From contig JAPFFF010000022.1 in NCBI GenBank assembly GCA_039105265.1, positions 1,178,001-1,242,000 on the forward strand: DNA of 64,000 nucleotides. The letters run 5' to 3'. Below the pieces are notes generated by a model. It had not been told where the DNA came from. It saw only the letters and a program-made list of their open reading frames with translations, and did no database searches. The DNA is from Tritrichomonas musculus (lineage: Eukaryota; Parabasalia; Tritrichomonadida; Tritrichomonadidae). Within the stretch, counting starts at the first letter, position 1. Each line of letters opens with the position of its first letter. Shown here piece after piece: positions 1 through 11,400 of the stretch. The position numbers and the translations under genes are program-made.

Positions 1-276
1 AAAAGAACTGTTCCATTTCGATGCTAAACAATTTTTTCCTCTAAAATAATTCCCTAGGTTCATCACAATATATTCAGCCTTTGAAATATCATTGCAGTTT
101 TCTATTAAATTTTTTTGATATTCAAATAATGGAGCTGATTGCGGAAGAAACATAAAAAAAATTTTTGGTCTTAAAAGAAATGCAAAATTAATTAAAGAAA
201 CTTCATTATGTTTAAATTGATTTATTTCAAAAAGAAGAAGGAAAAAATATATAAACACCAAAAAACAAGATATCAT
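1..276 (-). CDS. Partial host-like gene, weak GT61 glycosyltransferase resemblance
   Basis: An open minus-strand frame runs off the left edge of the window. From the ATG at 276 it begins with a hydrophobic stretch, then reads HNEVSLINFAFLLRP, followed by a second hydrophobic strand ending in LPQSA and a YQKNLIEN segment. This layout (His, small loop, Leu, Asn, Phe-Leu-x-Pro, hydrophobic strand, Pro) resembles the C-terminal conserved part of family 61 glycosyltransferases, whose usual motif is HGAGL followed by N-x-x-F-x-x-P. The GAG of that motif is not kept, so the match is weak. The polypyrimidine stretch just upstream could mark an intron end, in which case the true exon would start near 200. 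It could equally be a decayed fragment. Confidence 0.3.
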   Translation of the reverse strand, partial: MISCFLVFIYFFLLLFEINQFKHNEVSLINFAFLLRPKIFFMFLPQSAPLFEYQKNLIENCNDISKAEYIVMNLGNYFRGKNCLASKWNSSF

Positions 277-650
277 TTGAAATACCGGTATTTCAACAGA
301 GGTAAATATTTATTACAGATTGAACAAGCTAAAATATAAATATTTAGATTTTATCATCGCACTATGTGAAATCTAATCCAACATTTGTTGGTTAATATAT
401 TTGGCAATCTGATTTACAGTATTGAGTAGTTATATATTTGCCACGATTTTTGCACTTCGTTCAAAAACCGCGTCAAATATTTCCCATCCGCGACCCCAGC
501 CCCGCTATGCCAGGTATGATCCCCCACTCCCATTAATGATCTTCCACTGGGCTTGTTCTCAGGATTCCTCTCAACGCTCTACTAGGAAGGAGGCCCCGTA
601 TCGTTAATATCAAAAAAGATATAGAAAAAGTTGTTAATTGTGTGGTTTAC
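277..650. other. Intergenic, with a GC-richer patch
   Basis: No supported gene. Positions 430-610 are visibly richer in G and C than their surroundings and carry a small plus-strand frame (422-607), but its sequence is Pro/Ser/Arg-rich with no recognisable fold. It may be a repeat fragment. No tRNA A and B boxes were found. Confidence 0.4.
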
Positions 651-1142
651 TTAAAGGCATTCTTTCCAATCGTTTGCATGGCATTCAATTGGATAGTATA
701 TCCATCTTGTGTAAAATCCTATTCTAATAAATAAATGCTCTGCATATGAATCTAAAAATTGGTTCATTCCTCTTTGAGGGTCCATTAGGGTCCAATCAAT
801 TGTGGTATTTGGGAAAAATTGAAAGAATCTGGTAGAAATGCTCGTAAAAAGATTTTCATCGAAATTGAATTTACATTTGACTATATCAAGGGTTGTTTCA
901 AACATTTTTTGTCGAATTTCTATGCATTTGTGAAGTTCACGATAATAATTTCTGATAAATTCTTGCTTTGGGCCAATATTGAATGGTGTATCTTTTGCTG
1001 TTACAATTTTGCATAAACTCTGGTACATATAGTCATCTTCATTTAAATCTAAATCTTCTGGGTGTTTATCGATAAGATCTGATAGGTTCTCTATTGGGTA
1101 GTTCTCTGTAGGCTCTACGTTGGACTCGGAGATGGCGAACAT
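651..1142 (-). CDS. Unknown 163-residue protein
   Basis: Not recognised. The N-terminal 50 residues are acidic, followed by a mixed helical region and an aromatic C-terminus (WIYYPIECHANDW). No signal peptide or membrane segment. It is divergent from the 1,310 gene across a 167-base spacer, which suggests a shared two-way promoter region. It marks the probable left limit of element A, but it could also be a neighbour gene. Confidence 0.5.
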   Translation of the reverse strand: MFAISESNVEPTENYPIENLSDLIDKHPEDLDLNEDDYMYQSLCKIVTAKDTPFNIGPKQEFIRNYYRELHKCIEIRQKMFETTLDIVKCKFNFDENLFTSISTRFFQFFPNTTIDWTLMDPQRGMNQFLDSYAEHLFIRIGFYTRWIYYPIECHANDWKECL

Positions 1143-1309
1143 AAGTAAAAATGATGTGATGAGGTGAGCACGAAAAATCGTATTTTTTATTTGGGTCCCT
1201 CATGGGGGTGCCCTAGGTGTTGCAGGGGGTGCCTTCTAAGTTTTTGGGGTGGAGACCGTTTACCAAAAATCTAATTTTTTCTCGTTAGGTCATCACATCA
1301 CTTTTTTTC
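1143..1309. promoter_or_regulatory. Divergent spacer with a GC-rich core
   Basis: The spacer lies between two genes pointing apart and must hold both promoters. Its core (about 1,195-1,255) has G runs, including a repeated GGGGGTGCC, and is flanked by T-rich stretches. Similar G-rich tracts occur only at the edges of the polymerase blocks (about 21.9, 36.8 and 41.1 kb). Confidence 0.35.
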
Positions 1310-1720
1310 ATGTACAGCAGGAAGCAAGATAAGCAAAGTCTTAAGGTTTTCAGAAAGACAGTACGCAGCTTTATTTATGATACAACAAGGTTATTGGAAT
1401 TAGCTGATTCATTAAACGACGACATGAAAACAATCGAAAAACTGGAATCAGAAAATCGAAGGCTCACCGAACAAAACTGCTATATAAATGATGAAATTGA
1501 TAAAAATCCAAAGTCCGATCCGATATGGGAAATGATGGTTGAAAATGAGCTAAAAATTGATGAAAATCGAGATAAATTGGACGATTTGAAAAAAGAAGAA
1601 GAAGAAAAGAAAGTCCAATTGGAAACAAAAGCACAAGTGTTGAATCAATTTGTCGATGAGTTACGAGATTGCTTCGTTGACCCACTAAATTTGAAGGAAC
1701 CAGAAGATTCAAATGAATAA
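1310..1720 (+). CDS. Coiled-coil protein, 136 residues
   Basis: Not recognised by family. The N-terminus is basic, and residues of about 35-115 are strongly heptad-like and charged (many Glu, Lys, Leu), ending in an acidic tail. No membrane segment. It lies 46 bases upstream of the first giant helical protein on the same strand and may be a small structural or assembly partner of it. Confidence 0.55.
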   Translation: MYSRKQDKQSLKVFRKTVRSFIYDTTRLLELADSLNDDMKTIEKLESENRRLTEQNCYINDEIDKNPKSDPIWEMMVENELKIDENRDKLDDLKKEEEEKKVQLETKAQVLNQFVDELRDCFVDPLNLKEPEDSNE

Positions 1721-1766
1721 ACCATTTACTAGCTAAACTTTTTTGAATTATTTATTTGTTTAAAAA

Positions 1767-4700
1767 ATGACAAATCAAACTCTAAGTATATCATATGAAT
1801 ATCAAGGAATTTCGGTTACTTTTAAAGATCAAGATGCAAAGAAAGAATTTGAATTTTTAATTAGAATTTGTCAGGAAGTTGGAATTGATGAACCAAATAT
1901 ACAAACAATTCATCAATATTTTACAGAAAATCCAAATACAATAGAGGAAACAAATGAATTAATTTTATATACTCATTTAATGATAGAAACGTTAGCTTTA
2001 AAAGAACTTCATCTTGGTGATACTCTTGGATTAACATTAGATAATGTAAATGCCGAATATCAACAAAAAAGAGGAGATTTGATGAATTCGATAAAAGATA
2101 TCAAAAAGAAAAAATCGGCTAAATTTGAGGAATTATTTATTAAATTTGATAGAAGTCATTATTTGCCAGTTGATCCAACAGATTATGATATATGTTTGAA
2201 TTATAAAGAAACAAGAGAATTGTATGAATTGGTTCAACACGCTTTTCATATGGACCCAGGAAGAAAGTTAGATCAAGCTTTCGATGCAACTTTTCAATTA
2301 GGGGATCTCTATTATTATTCATTTAGTGGGAAACCTTACAATCCTCTTTATATGAGATTTTACAAAGCATTTATTCAACAATCTTGGGGCGAATTGAATA
2401 AACAGGTTTTAATAAGTTTATTGAATTCTGACGCAATTTTTGAGGTTTGTGATGCGTTAAATTCAAAAATATCAAGAACAATAATATATGAAAATAAAGG
2501 AACAAATGAACAACGTCAATTCCGATTCCTTCCGAAAGAAAGAATGGACATTCGAGCAGATGATTATATATCTTTGGCAGGAGCTGAACAAGACGGTGCA
2601 ATGTATGTATTGAATAATCTAAAAGGAATTCTAACAGTTTTACAAAATTTGGAAAAAAATCATGAAAATGTTCAAACTTTATTCACAGTTGCTTTAATAA
2701 AATATATTCATTTTGAAAATAAAAACTGGTTTGATCCTTCAGTCTTTTCAAAATATTTGAATATTTTATTAACTGATTGTGAAAAGTTTAATGTAACCAA
2801 TTATAATGACCTGGTTTATGGTGATAAATGGGATGAAACGAGAAACTTTATTTTGCAAAAAGTATTACTTTGGAATAACGAACAAGATCAATGGACATTT
2901 AAGGCACAACTCAGACAAAAAGTGATTCATTCAATGGCACGACAAAAAGATATCAAAGATCTTTGTGAGAAATTATTAATGGAAAAGTTAACATTAGAAT
3001 GCACCCCGATATCACCTGATAACGTACAAGATCAAATGAAAATGTTGGAAGAAATAGTCGACAAGAAAGGGGTTGATATCGATGATAGATACACAACAAT
3101 TTGTACCATGTTAATTCAAGAAATTGCGAAAATCAATCCAGAAAGAGGTGCAGCTTTAATGAAAGGAAGTACAGACGAAAGAAATGTTGCCTTATTACAT
3201 TTGAATATTTGGTATGTTATCCAAGATTACATTCATGATACGACAACTCCAGAAGATACCCGAATAAAAAATTGTGTTGAGCAATTTAGACAATATCCAT
3301 ACTCGTCAAAAGCAATAGAAAATATAATGAATAGTTACAACAAAAATGATAAAAATCAAGCTTATCGTCGAATAATTGGTGAAACTGCATATAATTTGTG
3401 TTTAATGAAAGCATATACTGGTGAAATAGGTTTGGATAATGTGATAGATTTATTACCACAAATGTTTTCAAATTTAGATAAAGACATAAAACAAGAGTTA
3501 CAAACATGGTTATCATCTGAACCCAATCTTGACCAGGATCAAACGTTATTTATGATTGCAAATGACAAGTTATGGGAAACTCAAGTATCAATGGAGGAAT
3601 TGTATGCAAATAACCCAAATATAATAAACATAATGCACAAACAATGGATTGCTGAAAAAACAAAAAAAAGAGAAAAAATTTGGTTAGATGAGGCAAAAGC
3701 TGAAGAACAAGAAATTCAAAATGAAGCAGAAAATCAAGAAATTTTAGAAGAAGGGGTTCAACCAATACAATTACCTGAACAAGAATTGAATCAAGGGTCA
3801 ACGGATCAAGAAAGAGGAAATAACGATAATCAATGGGAAAGATTTTTAGCTCAAACAAGAATCGAACAAAGAGACACTTGGCAACGTTATTTACAGGTTC
3901 TTCAAGATGAAAATCCATTTTTTAATAAAGACAATATTGAAATAAATCAATTTATGAGTATAATTGATAGAGAATTTCATAATATAAATCTGAATTCAAT
4001 AAAACAACCAAGTGAAATAACCGCACAATTAACAAAAGCTTATCCAGAAATGTATTGGATAATAATGATTGAATATATGAGAGCTTATTTAAAATGGTCA
4101 TTAGGAAAAAATGATCAAATAACAGATCAGGAATCAGTAGATGAATTGAATGGAAGAAGTTTTACAGAGCAATCAGAAAGATCAGTAAATCAGATGAGAA
4201 ATGAATGGAATGGACAATTGAATGATTTGAAAGGGAAACTAGGAAAACTTTGGGAGATAGGATCTCAACATGAAAACTTAGGACCGGATAAAGATAGTTG
4301 GATAAATCAAATGGTTTATCAAGAATATCCAACAAAAAATGCATTAAGAGAATTTATTGATACAAAGACATTTCAAAATGAATTCTATCATGATTTTCAA
4401 GAATATGGAAATAAAACTTATGCAGAAATTCGAAGAGTTTTGGGAGCATTCAATTTTTCAGAGAATTATATTCAAGAATTAGCTCATCAATATTGGACAA
4501 ATGATGATGAATTTAATGATCGAAATACTCGTAGCAGAAGAGATAAAATGGAAAATAAATTCAATAAAGAAGGTGGTGTGAAATCGCAAATTCAAAATGA
4601 GTTCAGAAGGTGGAGTACAATTAAAAATAATCGAATGGAAACAATAACTATAACAATTGAAAATCTAGTAAGAGCTGAAAAAATAAATCAAAATGATATG

Positions 4701-6395
4701 AATTCAGAAAGAACAAGATTAATTGAAAATTATGTAAATGGTGATAATTTGAGAAATGAACAGAAAGGTGAAGAATTACAAAATATTAAAGAGGAATCAC
4801 AAGATTATTTAGATCATCATAACGAACAAGCAATAGCTCAAAGAATTCGACAATTGTATGATAATAATGGTATTGTATCAACAGACGAAGAAATTAGAAC
4901 AAAATATGCAGAACATCTATCAAGTCAAAATAAAGACAGTTATTTATCTGAGTTAGGTAGAGAATTACTGCAAAGGCGAAATTCAGCAGTTACAAATTGG
5001 ATTCAGAGATTCAATAATGAAATTGGAACAAAGATTGAAAATATTAATTTTATTCATGGAATTGTATCAAGTGTTGAAAAAGTGAATCTAACCGCTGTCA
5101 AACAAAGTTTTATTAATCAAGTTCAATCAACTCCTCAAAATGGTGAAAATCTATTTAATGAACTGAAAAATGATATGGAAAGACGAGAAGCAAATGCAAA
5201 AGATCAACAAATAAATCATTATGGAACTCAAATTCATCGATTAATATCAAATTCTGGTCGACCATTTACTGTTGAGGGAATTCGTGATACAGAGGTGAAA
5301 CCGATTTTAGATATTGAAAATATTCAGGAGAGAGATAGAAAATTCAATGAATGGGTAAGAAATTGGGAAACAAAAGAACAATTAATTCAAACCAAAATTC
5401 AGAATTTGGAAAGAACTCATGTACAAAAATATCAAATAACAAATAAAGAAATTGATTCAGCATCAATTCTTCAACATATATTGAACAAAGTGGCAACAAC
5501 TTACAATCAAGATACAGTTTTATCAAATATCAATGAAAAAATTGAATCAAAGACAGAAATTGTGAAAACCCTGAAAGAACGTTTAGAATTATATAGTTTA
5601 GAGGATTCATTTCGAGAAGCATACGGTCAAGAATATACACAGGCGAAATGGAATGATATTATTATAGAACATTCAAATCTCCCAATTGATCAACAAATTA
5701 ATGCAATAAAAGCTCATATTCAACAAAAAAATAGAGAAACAGGAAATCTTATACAAAATGTTAATAATAAATTGACTGAGTGTTTTCAATCAGCATTTCC
5801 AGATTTCGATAATTCGTATATTAATGAAAAAGTAATTGAATTGTTATTCCGATCTTATCCTGAAGTTAACCGAAATTATTCACAATTAGAAGCAAAATTA
5901 CAATCGTTATTACCTCAATTTAAGAAAATGGGAGAATTATTTAGAAAATGGAATTCTCAAAATATAAGTAATATCTATTTAGGAATGAAAACATTTCAAG
6001 ATGCGGGTCATGAAGTTCCACGTTTATTTGAATTAGCTGAGGAATATGAAGTTCGTTTAGAAATAATTGAATATAATCCTTTGAATCTTCTGAAAATTAC
6101 AAATGAGCCTGAAAACCAACAAAATCAAAAAATGAGAGAAGAATTAGAATTATTGAAACAAAAAAGAAATGCGATATTGAGTGATAGTAATTTTCGATTG
6201 AAAATTGATCAATATTGTCAAGGAAGAAACTCGGTTGAAAAAGAAACATTAATTAAAGAAATTGTTGGTCATTGTGATAGAGTTGAAGATGTTGATAAAT
6301 TTATTGATGCAAAGACGAGATATATTGGTTTTGGAAAAAATTGGAGTCAGTTTCAAACAAGAGTCGATTTTGATAATTTTTATAAGAGCAATTGA
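1767..6395 (+). CDS. Giant helical protein, 1,542 residues
   Basis: Not recognised. The protein is almost wholly helical in character, rich in Gln, Asn, Glu and Lys, with Trp and Tyr recurring at spaced positions. There is a Glu/Gln-rich linker near residues 640-690. No signal peptide, membrane segment or catalytic motif is visible. Sequence style and repeated short patterns (Tyr, three residues, Phe, then an Asp-rich turn and a helix) continue in the next two genes, so the three probably arose from one repeat-built family. Position upstream of the ATPase and capsid gene makes a virion or scaffold role likely, by analogy with long structural proteins in other viruses. That is inference. Confidence 0.6.
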   Translation: MTNQTLSISYEYQGISVTFKDQDAKKEFEFLIRICQEVGIDEPNIQTIHQYFTENPNTIEETNELILYTHLMIETLALKELHLGDTLGLTLDNVNAEYQQKRGDLMNSIKDIKKKKSAKFEELFIKFDRSHYLPVDPTDYDICLNYKETRELYELVQHAFHMDPGRKLDQAFDATFQLGDLYYYSFSGKPYNPLYMRFYKAFIQQSWGELNKQVLISLLNSDAIFEVCDALNSKISRTIIYENKGTNEQRQFRFLPKERMDIRADDYISLAGAEQDGAMYVLNNLKGILTVLQNLEKNHENVQTLFTVALIKYIHFENKNWFDPSVFSKYLNILLTDCEKFNVTNYNDLVYGDKWDETRNFILQKVLLWNNEQDQWTFKAQLRQKVIHSMARQKDIKDLCEKLLMEKLTLECTPISPDNVQDQMKMLEEIVDKKGVDIDDRYTTICTMLIQEIAKINPERGAALMKGSTDERNVALLHLNIWYVIQDYIHDTTTPEDTRIKNCVEQFRQYPYSSKAIENIMNSYNKNDKNQAYRRIIGETAYNLCLMKAYTGEIGLDNVIDLLPQMFSNLDKDIKQELQTWLSSEPNLDQDQTLFMIANDKLWETQVSMEELYANNPNIINIMHKQWIAEKTKKREKIWLDEAKAEEQEIQNEAENQEILEEGVQPIQLPEQELNQGSTDQERGNNDNQWERFLAQTRIEQRDTWQRYLQVLQDENPFFNKDNIEINQFMSIIDREFHNINLNSIKQPSEITAQLTKAYPEMYWIIMIEYMRAYLKWSLGKNDQITDQESVDELNGRSFTEQSERSVNQMRNEWNGQLNDLKGKLGKLWEIGSQHENLGPDKDSWINQMVYQEYPTKNALREFIDTKTFQNEFYHDFQEYGNKTYAEIRRVLGAFNFSENYIQELAHQYWTNDDEFNDRNTRSRRDKMENKFNKEGGVKSQIQNEFRRWSTIKNNRMETITITIENLVRAEKINQNDMNSERTRLIENYVNGDNLRNEQKGEELQNIKEESQDYLDHHNEQAIAQRIRQLYDNNGIVSTDEEIRTKYAEHLSSQNKDSYLSELGRELLQRRNSAVTNWIQRFNNEIGTKIENINFIHGIVSSVEKVNLTAVKQSFINQVQSTPQNGENLFNELKNDMERREANAKDQQINHYGTQIHRLISNSGRPFTVEGIRDTEVKPILDIENIQERDRKFNEWVRNWETKEQLIQTKIQNLERTHVQKYQITNKEIDSASILQHILNKVATTYNQDTVLSNINEKIESKTEIVKTLKERLELYSLEDSFREAYGQEYTQAKWNDIIIEHSNLPIDQQINAIKAHIQQKNRETGNLIQNVNNKLTECFQSAFPDFDNSYINEKVIELLFRSYPEVNRNYSQLEAKLQSLLPQFKKMGELFRKWNSQNISNIYLGMKTFQDAGHEVPRLFELAEEYEVRLEIIEYNPLNLLKITNEPENQQNQKMREELELLKQKRNAILSDSNFRLKIDQYCQGRNSVEKETLIKEIVGHCDRVEDVDKFIDAKTRYIGFGKNWSQFQTRVDFDNFYKSN

Positions 6396-6407
6396 GAGAG
6401 TTCAAAT

Positions 6408-8462
6408 TTGAATTTGTTAATGAGATCAAATTTTGGTCAAATGTCACCAGAAGATAATATAAAAATTGATGAGTTGAAAGTTTATTTATCAAATACATAT
6501 CCAGACATTTTCCCTCAAAGTGAATGGTCATATATTCAAGATGACAAATTTGAGGAAGACGGAGCTAAATTTTATGCATATTTGCAAGGTGAAATGATGT
6601 ATCAACAAATAAGATTAATGTATCCTCCAAACACAATGCCTGCCACTTGGGATCATGCTCAATATCATTCAAATATATTCAAAGCATTGGATAAATTACA
6701 AAAAGAATTTCTAAGAAAAGAGCCACTTTATCGATCAATTAAAACAGATCGGAATTTCAATCTAGCTTTGAATGAATATAATGAGATTGCTCCAGATCAC
6801 GAAAAATTAACTGCTGAAAGAATTTTTGCAACTGCTCGTCCAACAGATGATATTCTTAAATTAACACAGTCTTTACGTAATCAAATTCAATCAAAAATTA
6901 ATTCTGTGGAATTCAATGATAGTTTAGAAAGAGCTATTCGTGAAGTATGGAAACCACATTTTCCAAATGATTTCAAAAGTGCTGAAGATTGGAGAACTGA
7001 ATTTGGTGATAATTATAAGGCAAGAAATGCGATTTTAAAATTAACTCCGGGTTATCAATTTTGGGCAAATGTTAATCCTCATGAAGAGGTTAATTTAAAG
7101 AATTATATTGTTAGAAATGGTGGAACAATTGAATCGGCTTATCAAGCGTTAAACAATTTTTATAGTGAATATTATCCGATTTATAGTCGACAATGGGTAG
7201 GGAATCCAACTTTATTACCTTATTTAACAAAATACAAAAATAAATTTGGAGGTTCTGAACAATCAGCGTTGTATTATTTATTTGGAAAATTTTATGGAGA
7301 TTTGAATAGATGTTTACAATTCTTCGCAGCTTATGAAGGAAATCAAGAAATCGAAAATATGAATGGAAGTCAAAAATATTCAGATATTAATTCATTTTTG
7401 CAAACAGTTGTGAATCAAGGTGATGCAGTCAATCAATCTACATTTTTAAATAATATTCAATCAAGTGTTACCAATTTTTCAAATTCAAAATCTAATTGGG
7501 AATCAAACACTGATTTTCGAAATCATGTTTTTTATCTAGAAGCATTGAAAGAGGAAAATAAAACAGGGTTGAAATATGATTTTTCATGGGATGAAGACAA
7601 AATGTATAAAAATTATTTAATTCCATTAGCTAAGAAATATTACCAACAATTCGTTGGAAAAAGATATATACCTGATTCTAATACTAATAATTCAAATGTT
7701 TCAACAGAATACAATAATATTATTTTAGCCGCGGAAGATTATCGTAAAAAGAATGATGATTGGGAAAATTCAAATGTGAAATCAACATTAGAAAGATATC
7801 AAAATGAAGGTCGAATAAATTCAAAAAAGAGTTATGAAGATTTGAAAGATGAATTTGAAAAACCAGCTGATGCAATAAAATATTTAGAAATTGAGAAACA
7901 TAAGAAAACATTATTGGTGGCTCTCGGAAGAAATGAAGACGAAGAATTACCGAGAGGAGATGTAAATTTTGCTCCATATCACGATATTGACGAAAAAGAT
8001 TTAACATCAAGATTAAATTGGTTATTAAATTTTGTTTCAAAAATTGAAGATGAGAACACAGCTTCTTGGAATTCACCAGCCTTTTTGAAAATTCATTCTG
8101 ATTATCGATCAAATCATTCCGACGATAGATCAACTCAAACAATTAATCAATGTAAAATCAAATATGGATTAGATTATGAATCAGCAAAAATAGATTTAAA
8201 ATATCACTATTTATTAGAGAAATATCGTGAAGAATTTCAAGAAGATTATTCAATAACAGAAAAAGATCCAAGTAACGATCAAAAATTAGCACATATTCAT
8301 GAAATTGAAAAGTTATTGAAAAATTTTAAAGATTATAAATTAGATAATGAATTACAAATCAAATTAAATTGTTATAATGCAGAGTCGGGTCAAGACACTC
8401 TAAATCATTTATGGTTAGTGAAAAAGTTAAAGATAATGTTCAATCAGCAAAAATTTATTTAG
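6408..8462 (+). CDS. Helical-repeat protein, 684 residues
   Basis: Not recognised. It has the same Asn/Lys/Glu-rich helical composition as its neighbours. It follows the 1,542-residue gene after 12 bases and overlaps the next gene. It contains several modules with a Tyr/Phe pair, a Pro-Asn or Asp turn and a Trp about 10 residues later (for example HFPNDFKSAEDW). It may be part of one larger ancestral reading unit with its neighbours; I leave it as found. No enzyme motif is visible. Confidence 0.5.
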   Translation: MNLLMRSNFGQMSPEDNIKIDELKVYLSNTYPDIFPQSEWSYIQDDKFEEDGAKFYAYLQGEMMYQQIRLMYPPNTMPATWDHAQYHSNIFKALDKLQKEFLRKEPLYRSIKTDRNFNLALNEYNEIAPDHEKLTAERIFATARPTDDILKLTQSLRNQIQSKINSVEFNDSLERAIREVWKPHFPNDFKSAEDWRTEFGDNYKARNAILKLTPGYQFWANVNPHEEVNLKNYIVRNGGTIESAYQALNNFYSEYYPIYSRQWVGNPTLLPYLTKYKNKFGGSEQSALYYLFGKFYGDLNRCLQFFAAYEGNQEIENMNGSQKYSDINSFLQTVVNQGDAVNQSTFLNNIQSSVTNFSNSKSNWESNTDFRNHVFYLEALKEENKTGLKYDFSWDEDKMYKNYLIPLAKKYYQQFVGKRYIPDSNTNNSNVSTEYNNIILAAEDYRKKNDDWENSNVKSTLERYQNEGRINSKKSYEDLKDEFEKPADAIKYLEIEKHKKTLLVALGRNEDEELPRGDVNFAPYHDIDEKDLTSRLNWLLNFVSKIEDENTASWNSPAFLKIHSDYRSNHSDDRSTQTINQCKIKYGLDYESAKIDLKYHYLLEKYREEFQEDYSITEKDPSNDQKLAHIHEIEKLLKNFKDYKLDNELQIKLNCYNAESGQDTLNHLWLVKKLKIMFNQQKFI

Positions 8463-11400
8463 AATATTGGACATATGTCGGAAAAATAAATGCAATTACG
8501 TCAGATAATAAGGATAAAGACGATATACCAATATCTTTAGCCGGTATAACAAAATTGAAAGAGATTTTTAATAATGTCTCAAAAGATGATACAGCATTTC
8601 AATCAGTAAGTTTTCAACAATTATTAAATCAATATAACGATATTAAACATTCACATCATGATGTTACTGATATTAAACGACTTTATGGAAGTTATATAGA
8701 TTGTACAAATGCAATGAAATGTGTATTGTTAGAACATGAACTAGAAACTACTTATCAGTTGTCAAAAGATAATTTCCCTAAAAATTTTGATGGAAAATGG
8801 GAAACATATTTGAAAGCTTTAGAGAATAAAAAGAGTGAAATTGATATAAAGAAAAATTCAATACTTTGGGATAGTGAAGTTCGAAAATGGTATGATTATG
8901 CAAAAGAGAACGTTGATTCGACTCTTCCAACAATAGAACAAATGATGATCGATGATAAGTACAATAAAGATATTGTTTATTATAAAATTTTAACGAAAAT
9001 TTGGGGAAAATTTACAGGGAAAGAATATCCAAATTTCGAAACTAATTATCAAGTAACAAATGCAAAATTAGCTAATATAATCAATAATTACATAAAACGA
9101 TATGATAAATTTCGGATTGATGGTGAAATTCTGAGACTATTAGCCAATCAAAAACAAGAAGTTTCTATAGATGATTTATTGAATAGATATATTGATTCTG
9201 ATAATCCAGATAATGATGTGTTAGACGCTAGACGATATTTGCAAAATGAAATTTGGGAATCAGAATACAAAGAGTTTTGTCAAGAAGTAGGATTGAAACC
9301 AGATACAAAGATGAACAAATTCCAAAATGAAAAAGAAAGATATAAATTTTTCGATTTGAAGATGAAAGAAACAAGAGATATTCAACCAAAATGGGAAAAA
9401 TTAATGCCAGAGGTAGAACATTGGAATCGTTATCAAGAACCGAAAGATCAATTGCATAAATGGGAAGAAGTTCATAAAAAATATGACGGAAATATTGATA
9501 AAGTCTATGAAGAAATTGTATTCGAAAATAGAAAAAAGAAATTCGAGGAAGATTTTCCAGATGATACATGGTCTTCAAAATTATCCAAAAAAGATCAAAT
9601 AGAAAAACTTGATGAGTTCTTTCGAATTTATAATACATATTATTATACACTTCCTAACTTCAAAAACACATTAGATGAATATAATAGAAGATTTAATACA
9701 GAAAAATTATCAGTTCAAGATATCGTTACCAAATATAAGACTGATTCTACGGGTTGTTTGAATATGATGAATTACAAAATATTGAAACTCAAATTACAAA
9801 AATTAGATAAAGATTTTAATGAAAAAGATTATGGAGAAAATTCGGAAGATATTAGTAAAATGCAAAGAGAATTAGAGAGATATGAAACAAATCAAAATCA
9901 ATTAAAGACTTCAACAAATATAAACGGTCTCTATAATGAATATGAAGACAAATATAACGATACTGCAAAGAAATTAGAAGATATTGAGAAAGAACAAAAA
10001 TATAAAGTAAATAATGTTCTCAATTTTTTGAAAATTATGATTAAAATCAAAGACTTAGAAACAAAATATAAGAAAGTTTTTAATTATGAAGATCGTAAAA
10101 GTTGGGGTTCAACACCAAGTGCTCAATTCGAATATTTAGAAAAAATTGAAAAGAGATATCAGAAAGAAAAGGAAAAATTAGATAGTTTCAGAGGAATTGA
10201 TAAATTAGTTGATTTATATAATGATTCACATGGTTTAACAGGTGATAATGTCAAAAGTATTGATGATATATTTGCAGAAAATGAATACCATTGTTATAAG
10301 ACTTATCAAACATTATTATTAACAAAATACAATTATTTGAATCCCAAAGCTCCAAAAGATGATTCATATACAGGAAGTCCAAAGAAATTTTGTGAAGAAT
10401 TGGAAAAAGAAATATCAGAAATTGAACGCGTTTATGACAAATTCAAAGGAAAAGATGGTTGGATGAAATTATCTTTGGATGAACGAGAGAAAATCATTCA
10501 AAATTATAAAGATGAAGATACAGGTAATTATAAAATAGAATTGCAAGGTGAATTGCAAAAATATAAGAAAATATTCAATCTTGATTTCCCAATTGATTCA
10601 ACAATTAAACAATGGAATAAAGAAGGAAGAGATATCAAATATCTTAAAAATTACTTAGCGTATGTCAATAAATATTCAGAAAATAATGAATATCATGAAT
10701 TGATAAACAAATATAATTCTAAAAATAAAGATAAGCCAATTCCAGCCGAGTATTTTACTCCTTATGATAAAATGAAATATGCTACCTTAGAACCTCTCAG
10801 ACAAAGATATGAAACAGTATTTGGTATGGATATAACAATAAATCAAATGATGCAATATGCAAAATATTTAAAAACAACTTACGGAGTCAATTGGAGAGTA
10901 CAAGATGAGAATTTAGATTTTGATTTCAATATTGCAAAAATCGCTAACAAGGCAAATATCGCTTGGAGAGAATATGAAAATTATTTAGGACATACGAAAA
11001 AGAATAGAATTGACTTCGATACTGCAATAAAATCATATAAAACTCAAAATAGTATTGGAACGTTAACGATTCAAGATATGAAACAATTTATAAAAGAGGT
11101 GAAAGATTTATCAAAGAAATCAAAAACTGATTCGAAGAATAAATTAATAGATTCAATAGATTCAATCAATAAGAACAAAGATAAAGATCATCAAATTTCA
11201 ACCGATATGTTGGAGAAGTTAAGTGTTAATTCTGATAATTTGGATGCGTTACAAACAATTATTGAGTTCATTCCTGATTATGAAAATCATTTTAATAAGA
11301 AAGTGAATCCAAATGATTTAAATAGTTTTCATGAAGATCCTAAGAATCCAAATTGGATACATGTCTTAGAAAAGATAGCATTTTTGCCATTAATTGACGA

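Noticed and set aside
422-607. Small plus-strand frame in a GC-richer patch
   Set aside because: Pro/Ser/Arg-rich, no fold or neighbour support; likely a chance frame in a repeat fragment.
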